Origin: Plasmodium brasilianum
Taxonomy: Eukaryota; Apicomplexa; Aconoidasida; Haemosporida; Plasmodiidae
NCBI RefSeq assembly: GCF_023973825.1
Contig: NC_090127.1
Coordinates: 2,326,501 to 2,390,500, forward strand
DNA length: 64,000 bases
Reading direction: 5' to 3'
Positions 33,126 through 46,625 of this stretch are shown here, piece after piece (the first letter of the stretch is position 1; every line of letters begins with the position of its first letter). The position numbers and the translations under genes are program-made. The notes under the pieces were generated by a model that was not told the origin of the DNA, did not search any database, and saw nothing but the letters and a program-made list of their open reading frames with translations.

Positions 33126-36100
33126 TCACTGGTATGATAAGGCGCGTTGAGCAATTGCAGACTGGTTCAGTTTGTGATTAGACAATAGTATGTTAATTAC
33201 GTAATCCCTATACAAATTATCAATATCAAAATATTTGTTAAAGTATTTGTACTTATAATATTGAATAGAGTAGTAAACTAAATAGTTACACCTCCATAAT
33301 GATCTAGAAATTTTTCTTATATATTTTATAAATTGTTTATTTTCCTTTTTATTATTATAAACATAAATAACAATATGTATCACTTTATTTCTTTTCGGCG
33401 TAAAATTAGATGTATTTAACTCGTTTATTATTTTAGAATACATATGATTAACGAATTTTATTTCTTCTTCATCATTAAATTTAAAGTATATACTTCCCAG
33501 TCTTTTCCTTCTTCTTCTCATCATACCTTGAAAATTAAATAAATTTTGTTTTAAAAAAGCCTCTAAAAATGTTAAGGCAGATAAAAGGTGAGATAAACAC
33601 AAATCTAATATACAAAATGTCCTTAAATTTTGGTTTTTTATTAATAATAGTAACCATAAAAATGGACTACTCAAACTATAGTTAAATAAGGAGAAATGTT
33701 CTAAGTTTAGATTGTTCAACATACATATAATATTTTTTCTTCCTCTTTTTTCTTCATTCTCTATTATATTTTTAAATAGATATAATATTTCTATACTCAC
33801 ATTTTTCTTGTAATTATGATTTTCAACTAGCCAGATATACCCTCCTCTCTTTAGCTTCTTAATCTTTCCTTTTAAGCTCTGCATTATTGCCTTCTCGCTG
33901 TTTTCGCTTGCATGATTGTGCTTATTCTGGATGGAAGAACACTTGTCGGGGCTGCTTATACTGCGGATGATAACAGCATTGCGCAGAATGCTTGTACTGC
34001 CACTATTGGAAGCGTTCCGAATGATATTTGCACCGCCAATGCTGTCAGAGCTCCGAATGGTATTTGCACCGCCAATGCTGTCAGAGCTCCGAATGATATT
34101 TACACCGCCAATGCTGACAGAGCTCCGAATGGTATTTACACCACCCATACTAGCGGAGTTTTGTGAGTTATGTGGGACGCTTTCTGTGAGAACGGTATGA
34201 GCTCTACTAATCATGCTAATGCTGCTTCTGTAGTTTATCTCATTGAACTCATCGTTCATGCCTTTTCTGCTTTCTTCCTTTTTGTCATTGTGATTACTGA
34301 TAGTGTTGTCATCCTCATTTTCTCGTGTACTAACTTCCCCTACAGAAGCAGTAAAACCATTTGCTCCTCCTCTATTAGTACATAGACCGCCCCCCTCTCC
34401 ATCTGAATCGTATTTTATGTAACTACCGTCGGCATAATACACCGGGCAGTTTATACTGTTCATGTAAATTTTGTCCTTATAAGTAGGAGTAAAGAAAACC
34501 TTTTTTTCATTATTTTTTATGTTAAATTCGTAATAGTTTATAGCATCTTGTTCACATCGTTTTTGAAAAGTTGATGAAACGTTATTTGTTTCTATTAAAT
34601 TTTCATCCATTTCTTTTATTATTTCATATATTTTTTTATTACATTCTACAAATGCTTTTTTTTTTTTATTTGGGTCCATATTGTTTTGTGTCTTCTTAAA
34701 ATTTATGTAGCGAGTAAAAACCTCTTTCCCATTACCATACAAGAATATAGATATTAGCATATAATAAAAATAAAAAAAATAATCATAACATGATATATTT
34801 AAAGTTTTTAAACAAGGTAGATATAATGGAATAAACATTTCTATCATGTCATAACTTTGTATACCTGACAAGTTCAGAACTTTTAAAATAGGTAACCTCC
34901 TTATATAATGATTTAGGTTTATTCTTTGTTTATAATTTTTTATTTTTTCAAAACATTTCTTATTACAGTTATACACTATGCTTATATGCTCACATAGTAA
35001 ATGTAATTTATTTTTATTTATTAAGTTATTCATTTTTTCCTTTCCACGTTTTATTATTTTATCGTTCCCATTTAATTCATGCTTCACCCCTTTCATCTGT
35101 ATACCCTGTTCATTGCACTTACGCGTAGTATCTACATCACAGTTACTTGTGTTTTCTGCGTTTTTTTCATTCTTCTTAAATCTGTCGTTTTTTTTTTGGA
35201 AACAAGGGCCTACTTTATATATGTGTGCAATTTGTTCATGCTTTTCCTGCACATTGGTCATATTTTGTTCACTTTGTTCATAATTTTCCTGCACATTGGT
35301 CATATTTTGTTCACTTTGTTCATAATTTTCCTGCACATTGGTCATATTTTGTTCATTTTGTTCATAATTTTCCTCAACAACATATCCACTTTTTCGATTT
35401 CCCCTTTCATCGCCCCTTTGATTGCCCTTTTTGTCGGCCTCTTCGTAGCTTTTCTGCAAAAGTATCTCCTGAATATGCGCGAGATCATTCTTCGTTACAC
35501 AGTCAAAAGATAAATTATTTAACAGAATTTCTTTTGAAAAGAATTCAAAAATTATGCCATAACTTGAATAAATAAAAAGAGGACAATTCACGTCATTCAG
35601 CCCATGAATGTGTAGTTCTTCCAATGTGTTTGCATGAGAGCTAAGAAGTAAACTGATATCATAAAAATTTGCGTTTCTTATAAATTCCCCTTTTAGTATT
35701 ATCTTTTTCAAAAAGGATTTTTCATTTTCAACTAGCTGTTTTCTGTTAATACCGAAATTAATATTTTTCTTGACTGAAAAGTGGAGGGAAAAAAAAATAA
35801 AAAATAAAATAAAAATAAAAAAATAAAGAAAAAAAAAAAAAAAAAAGGAAAAAGAAAATATAAATATAAAATAAAATAAAGTGGGAATGGTGTCTATTAT
35901 ACGAAATTGCATCTATAAAAATGCACTGTTTAAGGTACAAATAGACATGGCACGCGTAAGCGTACACACATATATGTGTGTAAGAGACGGAGCTCAAAAC
36001 CGGTTTACAATTGTGTAATTATGTATATTTAAGGAAATTGTAAATAGTAGCAGCCGCTTTAAAAAATATCATAAACGAAGAGGTGTGTTTACTTTGTTGT

Positions 36101-36528
36101 GTTATGTACTATTTTGTTTTGTCTTGTTCTATTTTGCTTTGCTTTGCTTTTTTTTCTGTTTTTTCTGTTTTTTCTGTTTTTTCTGTTTTTTCTTTTTTTT
36201 CTTTTTTTTCCATTTGTTCTGTTCTCTTTCATGCTTAACGCTTCTTACCATAGTGCGGGTTAGAGTAAATATTTTTTTCGTCCTTTAATATGGACAGGAA
36301 AAAGGAGCTGAATTTATTTGGCTTTATAAACTTTACAAATTTAATGTAGTTATTTAAATTAACGCAACTGATCAGACTATAAGCTTTTTCATCCTTCAAG
36401 TATTCATAAAAACTTTTGCTGACAAGATTAAGTTTTAATGCTTCATTAATGGTTAAATATTTTATTATATTAAAAAAAGCATCACCTGAAATTTCGACCA
36501 GAAGTATATTATTCTCCTTACTCATCAT
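33126..36528 (-). CDS. F-box/leucine-rich-repeat-like protein
   Basis: Model: complement(join(33126..35773,36249..36528)), 975 residues. Exon 1 begins MSKENNILLVEISGDAFFNI and includes IIKYLTINEALKLNLVSKSF, an F-box signature (residues about 10-50) expected to bind SKP1 in an SCF ubiquitin ligase. The donor is CACTATG|GTAAGA and the acceptor TTTTCAG|TCAAG; the frame is kept. Exon 2 has LRR-like strands such as LRTFCILDLCLSHLLS and LPILKVLNLSGIQSYD, the likely substrate-binding part. It also has three 14-residue repeats (NMTNVQENYEQSEQ, about 35265-35375) and about five 12-residue repeats (SIGGANTIRSSD type, about 33965-34155). Substrate unknown. The F-box call rests on one motif in exon 1. 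Confidence 0.75.
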
Positions 36529-37814
36529 ATCTCATATGGGGTATGGGGGAGTGGGTTTGAAAAAAAAAAAAAAAATAAACAAAAAAAAGCGAAAAAAAAA
36601 TAAAGAAAATGAAAAAAAATTAAAAAAAAAAAAAAACACACAAAAAAAAGGAAAAAGAAAGAAAAGAGAGAGGAATTCATAAAATATAGTATAACAAAAA
36701 AAAAAAAAAAAATAAAATAAAATAATTAAAATGAACCAATTAGCAAGTGAACGAACTAATTGGTAAGTGAGCGAACTAATTGGAAAGTGAGCGAACTAAT
36801 TGGTAAGTGAGCGAACTAATTGGTAAGTGAGCGAACTTATTAGTAAGCAAACGAATTAATAGGTGAACGAACGAATTAATAGGTGAACGAACGAATTAAT
36901 AGGTGAACGAACGAATTAATAGGTGAACGATAGAGTTAATAAGTAAACGAACGAATTTATAAGTAAACGAACGAATTTATAAGTAAACGAACGAATTTAT
37001 AAGTAAACGAACGAATTTATAAGTAAACGAACGAATTTATAAGTAAACGAACGAATTTATAAATTTACGAATGAACAAATTAACGATGGAACAAATTAAC
37101 GAATGAGCAAATTAACGGATGAATAAATTTACGAATGAATAAATTAACGAATATATAAATTGACGAATGAATAAATATACGAATTAATAAATAAACACGC
37201 TCAAAGGGAAAAAAAAAAAAAAAATTTTAAGGAAATTTTTCAAGTGTGCAAAGAAAATTTGCTGCACTTTGCCATTTATTTTGTGCCTCTAATTTTTCGA
37301 AGCTTTATAACACTAATTTTGTATTTGTAACTTTCCATTACTCTTTTCATATGGTACCTCATCCCCTGGGATGGATGAAAATGATAGTTTATACTATTCT
37401 TGGATAGTTTTCCTTTTTTTTTTTTTGCTACTTTTTGATTTGTGTTTATGATATTTTTTTGTTACACCTTTTCTTAGCTTAGCTAGTTGGTCGTTTTTCC
37501 TCTTTTATTTTCCTTTTCTACTGCTATGCCGCTATGCTGCTATTCTGTCGTTTCATGGTATTCTTAGTTTTTCTTCACATCCCTCATTTATTTGTGTTGC
37601 TTGTGCTATTATACTGTTTTTATATTTTTTTTTCTACTTTTGCACTTTAACGCTTTTGCATCTTTTTCCTTTAGATTTTATTTTTAATTTTTTTTTAATT
37701 TTTTTTTAATTTTTTTTTTAATTTTTTTTTTAATTTTTTTAATATTTTTTCCCTTCTTTCCTTATTTCAAAATGAGCTATATATTAATATAAATTTAAAA
37801 AAAAATGAACAAAA
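36529..37814. promoter_or_regulatory. bidirectional upstream region with 20-bp repeats
   Basis: Lies between the starts of the F-box gene (minus) and the next gene (plus), so it should hold both promoters. The left part is A-rich, followed by three consecutive 20-bp repeat families (36735-37060) and a degenerate 12-16-bp region to about 37190. The T-rich tract 37675-37745 lies just before the ATG at 37815. Confidence 0.55.
36735..37190. repeat. three successive 20-bp tandem repeat families
   Basis: AAGTGAGCGAACTAATTGGT (about 5 copies) gives way to AATAGGTGAACGAACGAATT (about 4), then ATAAGTAAACGAACGAATTT (about 7), then decaying units with AACGAATGAATAAATT. All share the core GAACGAA or GCGAACTAA and the same 20-bp period. 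Confidence 0.9.
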
Positions 37815-38876
37815 ATGCTAAAACTCAGAAAGGGCTTTTTTCATCCATATCGTTCGCAGTTGAACTATAATTCTCACATATTTGTGGGAATAAACAAAAA
37901 TGGAATATTATTTTTTGCAAATACAAGGGCGGAAATCCCACCAGTAATTGTTGATAGTGAAAATGCTAATGATAAGAAGGATATAATACTAAAATTTAAG
38001 GATGAATCAAATTTGGAAGGAGAAAACAGGAGTGTTATTATAAGGGATAAATATGTGGTCGATGATACGTTCTCTTCTTATATAACAACAAGGAGAAAAT
38101 TTTTAAATTTCTTTTCCTATGATATAAAAACATATCAAGACAATATGCTTTATAAAAAGAGTAATGGGTGTGAAAATGCTTTTTTATATTCAACAAAAAT
38201 TAAACAGTTAAAATATAGTGATAGGATAAGTACTAATATCTATGTTCATATTTTTAATTCTCATTATGATGGTGCTAATAGCTTAGGTGATGCTGCTCCA
38301 TCCTTTATAGGTCATAATAAATTTTTTTTTAAAAAAAGTCTATTTGATATATTATTTAAAAAATATAGCTTAGTTTATTTTTTTACAGATACAAATCATA
38401 TCAGTGAAATGGGAAAATATTTGAACGATTTTGTTTTGCAAAATAAAAAAAAGTGTAACATAGAACATGAAATAATTAATACAGAAGGATGTTTTATAAA
38501 ATTAAAAAAAAATGCACATCCCATTCATTTATTTTATTGTTATGTGCCACCTTATAAATTCTTCTTGTCAACCTATTTCACTAAAAAAATTGCACTAAGT
38601 TTAAGAAATGCCCATTTCGATAATGCTAATAACAGGAATTTCTTTTTTTTAACGAACAAACTAAATGCGCAGGATGAAAATGCTTTATTGTTATCACACA
38701 CTAATAATTGTACTTCTCATAGTAACAGTAATAGTAACGCGCACTATTACAGTGCGAATAACTCGTTACCATCACTCCTGTTGTTCGATGAACACTGCTA
38801 CGTTAGGTACCATATTAAGGGGTTATATACAAACGAGGCATCCCACTATCTTTTCAACGTCCTCTTAAATATATAG
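37815..38876 (+). CDS. conserved-looking protein, unknown function
   Basis: Single exon, 353 residues from ATG 37815. The protein is mostly ordered sequence with alternating hydrophobic and basic stretches (for example SLFDILFKKYSLVYFFTD and PIHLFYCYVPPYKFFLSTYF) and only a short Ser/Asn stretch near the C-terminus (about 38710-38750). The N-terminus MLKLRKGFFHPYRSQL is basic with no acidic residue, so mitochondrial targeting is possible. I do not recognise the family. A different ATG ten bases upstream is out of frame. Confidence 0.8.
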   Translation: MLKLRKGFFHPYRSQLNYNSHIFVGINKNGILFFANTRAEIPPVIVDSENANDKKDIILKFKDESNLEGENRSVIIRDKYVVDDTFSSYITTRRKFLNFFSYDIKTYQDNMLYKKSNGCENAFLYSTKIKQLKYSDRISTNIYVHIFNSHYDGANSLGDAAPSFIGHNKFFFKKSLFDILFKKYSLVYFFTDTNHISEMGKYLNDFVLQNKKKCNIEHEIINTEGCFIKLKKNAHPIHLFYCYVPPYKFFLSTYFTKKIALSLRNAHFDNANNRNFFFLTNKLNAQDENALLLSHTNNCTSHSNSNSNAHYYSANNSLPSLLLFDEHCYVRYHIKGLYTNEASHYLFNVLLNI

Positions 38877-39276
38877 CGCATGCCCTACTGGGGAGAGCCA
38901 CAACCATCGGGCAGTAAATGACGTAAACAGGTTTAAGTGCACTGAACGTAATATGTGATAGTATGTTTTCTAAAATAGCAAAAAAAAAAAAAACAAATAC
39001 ACACACGCGCACACACACACATACATACATATGTACATACGTACATACAATTGCACGCCCGCGAGAGGGAGATAAATTGCTGAGAAAATTGTCAAACGTG
39101 TTATGCTTTTCCGTAAAAGGGGAAAAAGGTGGTAGTGTCTGTTGGATTTGGATTTATCGAAGTGATTAACAAACCGTTAGCAGTTAAAAAATTATTTGTA
39201 TTTTAAATTACTATTTGCACAGATGAAATATGTGGAAGCTACGCGTGTTTATGCGTACAGGGTACATACACATGTG

Positions 39277-39318
<42 letters not shown>

Positions 39319-40447
39319 TATGCATGTACATATGTGTAAGATTCATTCTCTTGTAGCTGGATTTTATGGCAATTCATAATTTTGGCACTCGCATCATAAA
39401 TTGAAAAAGAAGGAAAAGGGAAAAAATAGCAAAAAATAGCAAACAAAAAAAAAAAAAAAGGGGAAGAAATGCGAAAAAATAGGGAATAAAAATGGAATAA
39501 TAAGGGGGGAAAAAAAAAAAGAATGTTCCAAATTAATTTTGATGCAAGCTGATCATTCATTTTAGAGAAACACGCAATTGAAGCGTACCTTCCCCTCCCA
39601 CTTTCATTTTTATTTCAATTAATTTTGCTTCATTTTGTTTAACTTCATTCAGTTTTACTTTAATCAACCTTACTGCATTTTATTTATTATTACTTTTTTT
39701 TAATTGCGCAAAATAGTGCTGTACGCACCTTTGCAAATTTCAATTTTCCATTTTACGACTATTCTCGTGCCTTTGCCATTTTGTTTTTGTGCTTCAATAA
39801 ATTTGTTTACGTTTATTCATACGTTTAATTAGTTATTTACTTATTCGTATGCACATATATTCGTTTGTACATTTATTTGTTTATTATTCATTTTCCCCCT
39901 ATTTCCCAAATTATGGAAATTTCCCATCCTTCACCTATTTTTGCGTGCATTTTACACCTCTCTACTTTTTTTATTCATATTGTGTTTAAGTTCCCCCCTC
40001 CTCTCTCCCTCCCCCCAAAAAAAAAAAAAGATATCCACAGACTTACAACACAATGGAGCGTTTTAAAATAATGTATTTAGTGTAAACCATTCGCATTTAC
40101 ATTTGCATTTACATTCGCATTTACATTCGCATTTACATTCGCATTTACATTCGCATTTACATTTTCATTTGCATTTATGTTAGTCCCCTTGATGCATTAA
40201 AATTCTTTTTAATTTTTTGCCGTACACTTGTGTTACCCTTATTTTTTAGTAGTGCTTATTTGGTCTTTTACCTGGGTCTTTTTAGAGTTTACACTTTTCA
40301 TTTTCTGGTCGTTTCTTCACCGTGCTATGTTCGGCTGTTTATTAATTTTCACATAATAGTTTATTCCATTCGTTCGTTCAATTGTTTGTTTGTTTATTCC
40401 ACTCATTCGTTCGCTAATTTCTGTTTATCTGCACGGAACATGGGAAA
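38877..40447. other. intergenic region
   Basis: Between two plus-strand genes. Contains a GC-richer open patch (39050-39165), (TA)n at about 39281-39315, a long one-strand purine tract (about 39400-39530) and the 12-bp array at 40085-40175. No gene model could be built. Confidence 0.45.
40085..40175. repeat. 12-bp tandem array CATTCGCATTTA
   Basis: About seven copies, the outer ones with TTTG or TTTT in place of TTCG, about 270 bases before the ATG of the 17-exon gene. Confidence 0.85.
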
Positions 40448-41190
40448 ATGCCGTGTCTGAACAAAAGCTTGAGCAAGAGTATTAACGCGCTAGTACTCCA
40501 CTTGGAATTTGTAAAATGTAAAAATTTATCTGATTACAAAAAGAAGGGGAAGTTCTACTTAATAATTACTTACGATCATTTAATTTTTTATCAAAAGGAC
40601 TTCTATGAAATACAGTTCAAAATATTCTTTAACGAAATCCTGCATATATTCCATTGCGATCAGTCAAATTATGTACATGTTACTCTGAAGGAAAATTCGG
40701 TAATTGGCTCATCTTTTGATTGATGCCATGCATATATGCATGCGTATATATATGTACATATGCAGTTGTATATATTTAGACATGTATATGTATTCTTCTA
40801 TTTCCATGCTCATGTTTGTTCAGAAAAATGTTGGTTTTCGAATTTGAATGACTACTTGCTGCTTATCATATTGATTACTTAAGAATAAATTAGTTTGTCT
40901 ACTTAATGCATGTTTCCCTGTAATATTCCACCAGTTCATTTACGTGCACTTCGTTAGACTCCATTTTCTCATAACTTCTTTCCTTCTTACTTTCCTTTCA
41001 AAACAGCTAACTAACGACATAGGAATAAAAGGAATCAACAAAAATATTTTGATTAAGCAGTTATGCGTTGGATATAGTACTTACTACATGTTTCACCTGA
41101 ACAGGGTTAGGAAATGAGAAAGTTAGAGTGCACACGTAGTACTTGAGCACGCAGGCATATATACGGATATACATACACACATATACATAC

Positions 41191-41225
<35 letters not shown>

Positions 41226-43811
41226 CATATATGTATATACATGTGCTTGCGTGAAGTGATATACATCAACTCTATCCTACCCAACCTTCATCCTTTAATC
41301 CTTTTTTTTAAGAATTCTTATATGCCTATTACAAAGGAAACATACGAGGAGAGATGTAACAGAACAAAGCAAAATTCGCCTCTAAAGAAGCTTGACTTTT
41401 CTATACAACCATTTATAGGGTTAATTCGAATGCTCTACATTTCCTCTGTTGAACGAACATAACAAGCATGTACATGCATATGCACATGCGGGCATATATA
41501 TATGCATGTATGTATGTATGTATGCATGTATGTATGCATGTATGTATGTATGTATGTATGCATGTATGTATGTATGTATGTATGCATGTATGTATGCATG
41601 TATGTATGCATGTATGTATGTATGTATGTATGCATGTGTGTATGTATGTATGTATGTATACATGTATGTATGTATGCATGTATGCATGTATGTATGTATG
41701 TATGAATGTATGTATCCATGTGTATATATATATCTGTATGCGCAAGTACAATTTTTCCCCTTAGGTACAGAAAGATCGTATTTGACGACTATTTTTTTTT
41801 TATGCATAAGTCTTTCCAAAGTGAGTTTCCTCCCCCTTCAAAAAAAAAAAAAACAAAATTGCATCTTTTTATTTTGTTCTACGTTGTTTTAAATTATTTT
41901 ATTTTGTTCTACATTGTTTTAATTTATTTTATTTTGTTTCATTTCTTTTTGTTTTAAGTAATTTTTTTTTTTTTTTCTTATTTTTTTCTTGATAGATTTC
42001 ACCACTGTTTCGAGCGAGAGTGCATTCTACGTTGATTATAGAGGTAGCACCATATAAAGAGAAAAATGAGATATTCATATAAGAACGAGGAGTAATATTG
42101 TGTTATTTAGAGTTACCTTAAGGGCGTATCTTTTTTCTTTTTTCTTTCTTTTTCATATTCTTTCCATCTTTTATTCCTTTTTCTTCTTTTTTTTTTTTTT
42201 TTTCATCATGGTAGGCATCGAAATATGCATCAAAATAGATGACAAAAAAAGTATGATAGAGCTGGAGCAGGTAACATAAAAAGTAGGTAGAAACACAAAC
42301 ATTAATGTATATGCACAAAAAGAAGAAATTATTATTTTACATTTTCTCGATACGAATTTATAGACAGCGGACAGCAATTTCTATCAGTTGGCTAGGAATC
42401 ATCTTAACTTTTTAATCGTAATATTGTTTTTTGAAACGTAGAAAATGTGCGCATATTCAGCTTATGCAGGTGCATACACTGTCATTGCATACATTACACC
42501 GATACACCCACTAACTGCTTCCTCTTCAGAACGATATGAAACTTCCCCTAGTCATCAGAAGAAACTTCTATTACAAGAAAATGAATTTATCAGACGATTT
42601 AGCCAAATGGGCAGGTTATGAGGTATAAATATAAGAATCGAATTTGTTTTACTTTCTTTAAAGAATTAATTTTTGTTTTTTTTTTTTTTTTACATGTACA
42701 TGGAAATGTGCTTTCAGTAGCGCTTTCCCTGCGATAAGAACAGGAAGCCGCAGTTTGTTATATGCATATACAAATGCATATTAGCATGTATACATTAACG
42801 TGTACATATTAACATGTATGCATAAATGTGTACATATTAGCATGTATACATTAACGCGTACATATTAACATGTATGCATAAACGTGTACGTATTAACATG
42901 AATCTATTAACACGTGTAATGTTGTTGCATATATGTTTGCATGCATATGCGTACGTGTATATTTAATGGCAGATATACCTGAAGAACGAAACGCACACCA
43001 TTGTCTGTATAATATTTAGGAGAACATGTAAGAACAAAAACGAAAAAAAAAGTAAATTGTATGAACATGATCAAATTTACACTTGAACATACGTTCTCAT
43101 ATTAAAAAAAAAAAAAAAAAAATCAGATATCCCCCCCCTCCTCGATAAAAGGCAAGATATATACGTCACCTTTAGGATGTCCCACCAAAGTCAACAGGGT
43201 TATATTATATTATTTATTTTGTTTTTTCATTTTATTTTATTTACTTTTCCGTTCTACGGTTTCGTAAGGCGGCAGAGATGAACATTTGACAAGGGCTATA
43301 CTTTGGTTGAAATTATCACTAACGTTATGCTTGTGTAGTCATATGTGTGTAGTTACGCGTGTGTGCATGGATATATATGTTTGCCTGTTTACATATTAAC
43401 ACAATTTTACCCACTAATTTTAGAGTTTGATGTAACGGATAAGCATCTGTTCGATGAAGTATATGTTGTTGCAAATTCGATCACCCCCAACGATGTCCAT
43501 AATACCTAGTACTGCACAGACAAATGAATTTCCACACGTACATGTGTGTGGATATATATATATATGCATATATGTACTTCCTTTTGCTCATTTATTTGCT
43601 TCTACTACATGCAATCACACCATTTAATGTAACGATTTGGATATACGAAAAAAAGAGATACCATATAGTAAAGAGGGAAAATTATTTTTCCTTTATCAAG
43701 AAACGTATACCTTTATGAAAATTTATTGCTCCCTTTTTTTTTTTTTTTTTTCAATTAATTTTTCCTGTCAAATTAAATATCCTGTCTGGTTCATAACCTT
43801 ATGCACGGTTC

Positions 43812-43842
<31 letters not shown>

Positions 43843-46480
43843 ATCTCTCTGTATCAGTTATGCCAATTTGATCCAAGTGCAAGTGGACGCATTAATATAT
43901 AGCCCCGAGATTTACGAATTTTTTGAGACCTCCATAAAAATAAAAGTACGAACAAGAGGAAAAACACATGGTGCAATTAAGCCCGAATTTTCGTTTTTGC
44001 AAATTTGTGCTATTCATTAGTGTGTACATATACGTGTGCATTCGTTCGTTTGTCCCAGCCGTCCTACTTTGACTACATAAAGATGTTTTTGAAGTCTATG
44101 TTAATAATTCTGAAAGAGGGGGATGTGGTCATCAGTTCAGGTGCGGCAAAAGAGCAGTAGATTCATTGTACTTCTGTGATGTAGTATCCTTCACTCACAT
44201 TTGTCATATTGCTTCTAGACCTGCTTCATCCTCTGCTTCATCCTCTGCTTCTTCCCCTACTCCTTTCCCCGCTTCTTATATCACTACGCATCATACTTGA
44301 ATGTCTCTTTTTCGTTAGATATACTGAACTTCTTAGGAGAAGATACGAAGGTGGAAAGGAACCTCGAGTACCTGCTGAACGTTATCCTGAATCAAATTTC
44401 GGGTAAAGGGCAACCTGTATTGTTGTAGTCTTCCTTTTTGCATCTGTCTTTTCGCTTCTTTCACGTCATTTTATTTTGCCTCATTTAGTTTCACTGCATA
44501 TGACTGCATCTTTCTTCCATTTCATTCATTCGTTCATTCATTTATACATTTATTAATTTATTTATTTATTCATCCATTTATACATTTATTAATTTATTTA
44601 TTTATTCATCTATTTATTCATCCATTTATTCATCCTATTATTCATTCATTTATTTATTCATCCATTTATTTATACATCCATTTATTTATACAACCATTTA
44701 TTCATCCTTTTATTCATTCATTTATTTTTTATTTTTTTTTTTTCTCTTGACAGGTGTTAATCTGCTGGATACGCACAAGAGCGAAAGGACAAAAGTTAAT
44801 AGACTTCTGCACCGTCTGTCTGAGTACTTGATATTCTGTTTGGATGCGGGATTCTTATGTAAGTACTGTGCTGCTAATTAGCGGCTAGTTGAGCGGTATC
44901 TGTACGTATGTTCACATGACTGTATTGACTTATCACATTGTACGAATAATTTCACTTTAATTGCTCCTTCTATTTGGGTACCACGCACAAAGAAGTACGC
45001 GCACACGTACATGCACATACTTATACACATACATGTAAACATACACATATTTATACACATACACAACCATGCGTACCCACATCGTCCACTTGTACATTAA
45101 AGAAAAAAAAAAATTTCCAAAATTTCCAAAATTTCATCCTGAACTTCCTAGCGCACAAATACAACATTGCGGACCTAATAAACGGGGCTATTGCGATTAG
45201 CAGGGATAACAAGATGGTTTGAAAAGAAAAAAAAGAGGGTGTTCACCCTCATGCGTTACTGTTTGTATGTTTCGATATTCATTTGCCCATTTATGTTCCC
45301 ATTTATCTGAACCTTCACGTACTTACGTGAGAACTGCTACACAACCCCGACTTGATGCCATTTATATTTGCAGGCGATGGACAACATTATCAGCTTTTTC
45401 TTGCACGTACGAGAGAAGGATTACGTGAAGGGGTACGAGAGCAGTTGTCTAGAGTTACTACAAGAAAATGATAATTTGGATATAGAGTTAGGGTCATTGC
45501 TTGATAGCAATAATTATAGTGTAAATGATTTTTTCCTTTTTTATTTACATCAGTGTGGTTACATAAACAAATATTTCTGTTACAAAAATGATGATAATTA
45601 TAAAAAAATAATAGCATATATTTTAAAATATGGAATAAATATAAAAATAAAAAAAAAAATTTGCAAAAATTTATTAGTCTTTTCCAATGATTACAAGAAT
45701 AAATATTATGCTCTAATGAATTCAATCATTTCGTTTTTAAGTAATAACTCAGACCATAAAAATTTGTGTCAATTGATTTTGAGTACCTTAATAAATATAA
45801 CAAATGAAAATAATAAATTAAAAGAGTGCTTATTAAAATTAAATATAAGTATGATAAGTAATTTTTTAATATTATCAAATGATTATGATATAATAAATAA
45901 AATAGTATTGTTATATATAAACCTGAGTAAAGAAGAATATATGTGCGAAGACATAATAAATAATGGATTGCTTATAAATTTTGTCGATATACTTTTCAAT
46001 ATATATCACATAGATATAAGATTAAAAAAGGATATATGTATAAATATATTATGTATTTTGGGCCAATTCTTTAATTATAAAAAATATTACATATTCATAT
46101 TAAATCATTATATTGGATTAGTTGATGTAGCTATTTATATATACCAAACAACAGACAGCTTTTATTTTGATAAAATTAAATTAATTTTTTTTTTTAAACA
46201 GCTTGTTCAATATTCTTATATATTAAAAGATCAAGTATGTAAACATTTATGTCCTTTAATAATTAAAGAAATTTATTTATTTCAAAATAATGATTTTATT
46301 TATTCCTCCTTAAATTTATTTGATGTCTTATGTGACTACAAAATTAATTGCTTATATCTTCATACTATGCAAATATTACCATTATTCCATTTTATAAAAT
46401 CGATCAATATTATTGATTTGTACAAAAAGGTAATTAAACTTGAGGATAAGGTTAAGAAGAACCTTAAAATTGTTACATGA
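40448..46480 (+). CDS. 17-exon protein, unknown function, armadillo-like C-terminus
   Basis: Model of 835 residues: join(40448..40699,41007..41105,41313..41419,41765..41820,41996..42043,42215..42270,42364..42417,42530..42622,42973..43027,43127..43198,43424..43508,43858..43945,44059..44140,44319..44402,44754..44858,45152..45216,45374..46480). Every exon keeps frame across GT/AG borders and the sum is divisible by three. The first exon has a beta-rich, PH-like pattern (KFYLIITYDHLIFYQKDFYE). The middle exons encode ordinary globular sequence such as DIYVTFRMSHQSQQEFDVTD. The last exon (368 residues) is a long helical repeat region with Leu/Ile/Asn-rich pairs, armadillo/HEAT-like. I do not recognise the family. 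Introns hold arrays: TGTATGTATGCA (41500-41725) and ATTTATTCATTC (44520-44735). Confidence 0.75.
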
Positions 46481-46625
46481 GGAGTAGGCAGTCTGGAAGC
46501 ACCACGATACAGCGCTGCACAGTGCGGTGTGGGAGATAGCCCTCTAATGATTGATATTTATGAAATGTAGGTGATAATGGACCGCTTGCCAAACGACCTT
46601 TACACCTTCTCCGTTCGATGGGCAT

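Noticed and set aside
39249..39560. Minus-strand ORF starting MNDQLASKLIWN
   Set aside because: Its middle is a pure pyrimidine tract with no usable donor; only the ends look like protein and no model could be built.
41413..41819. IHTYIHTCIHT and CMYVCMYV ORFs on both strands
   Set aside because: Tetranucleotide array within intron 3 of the 17-exon gene.
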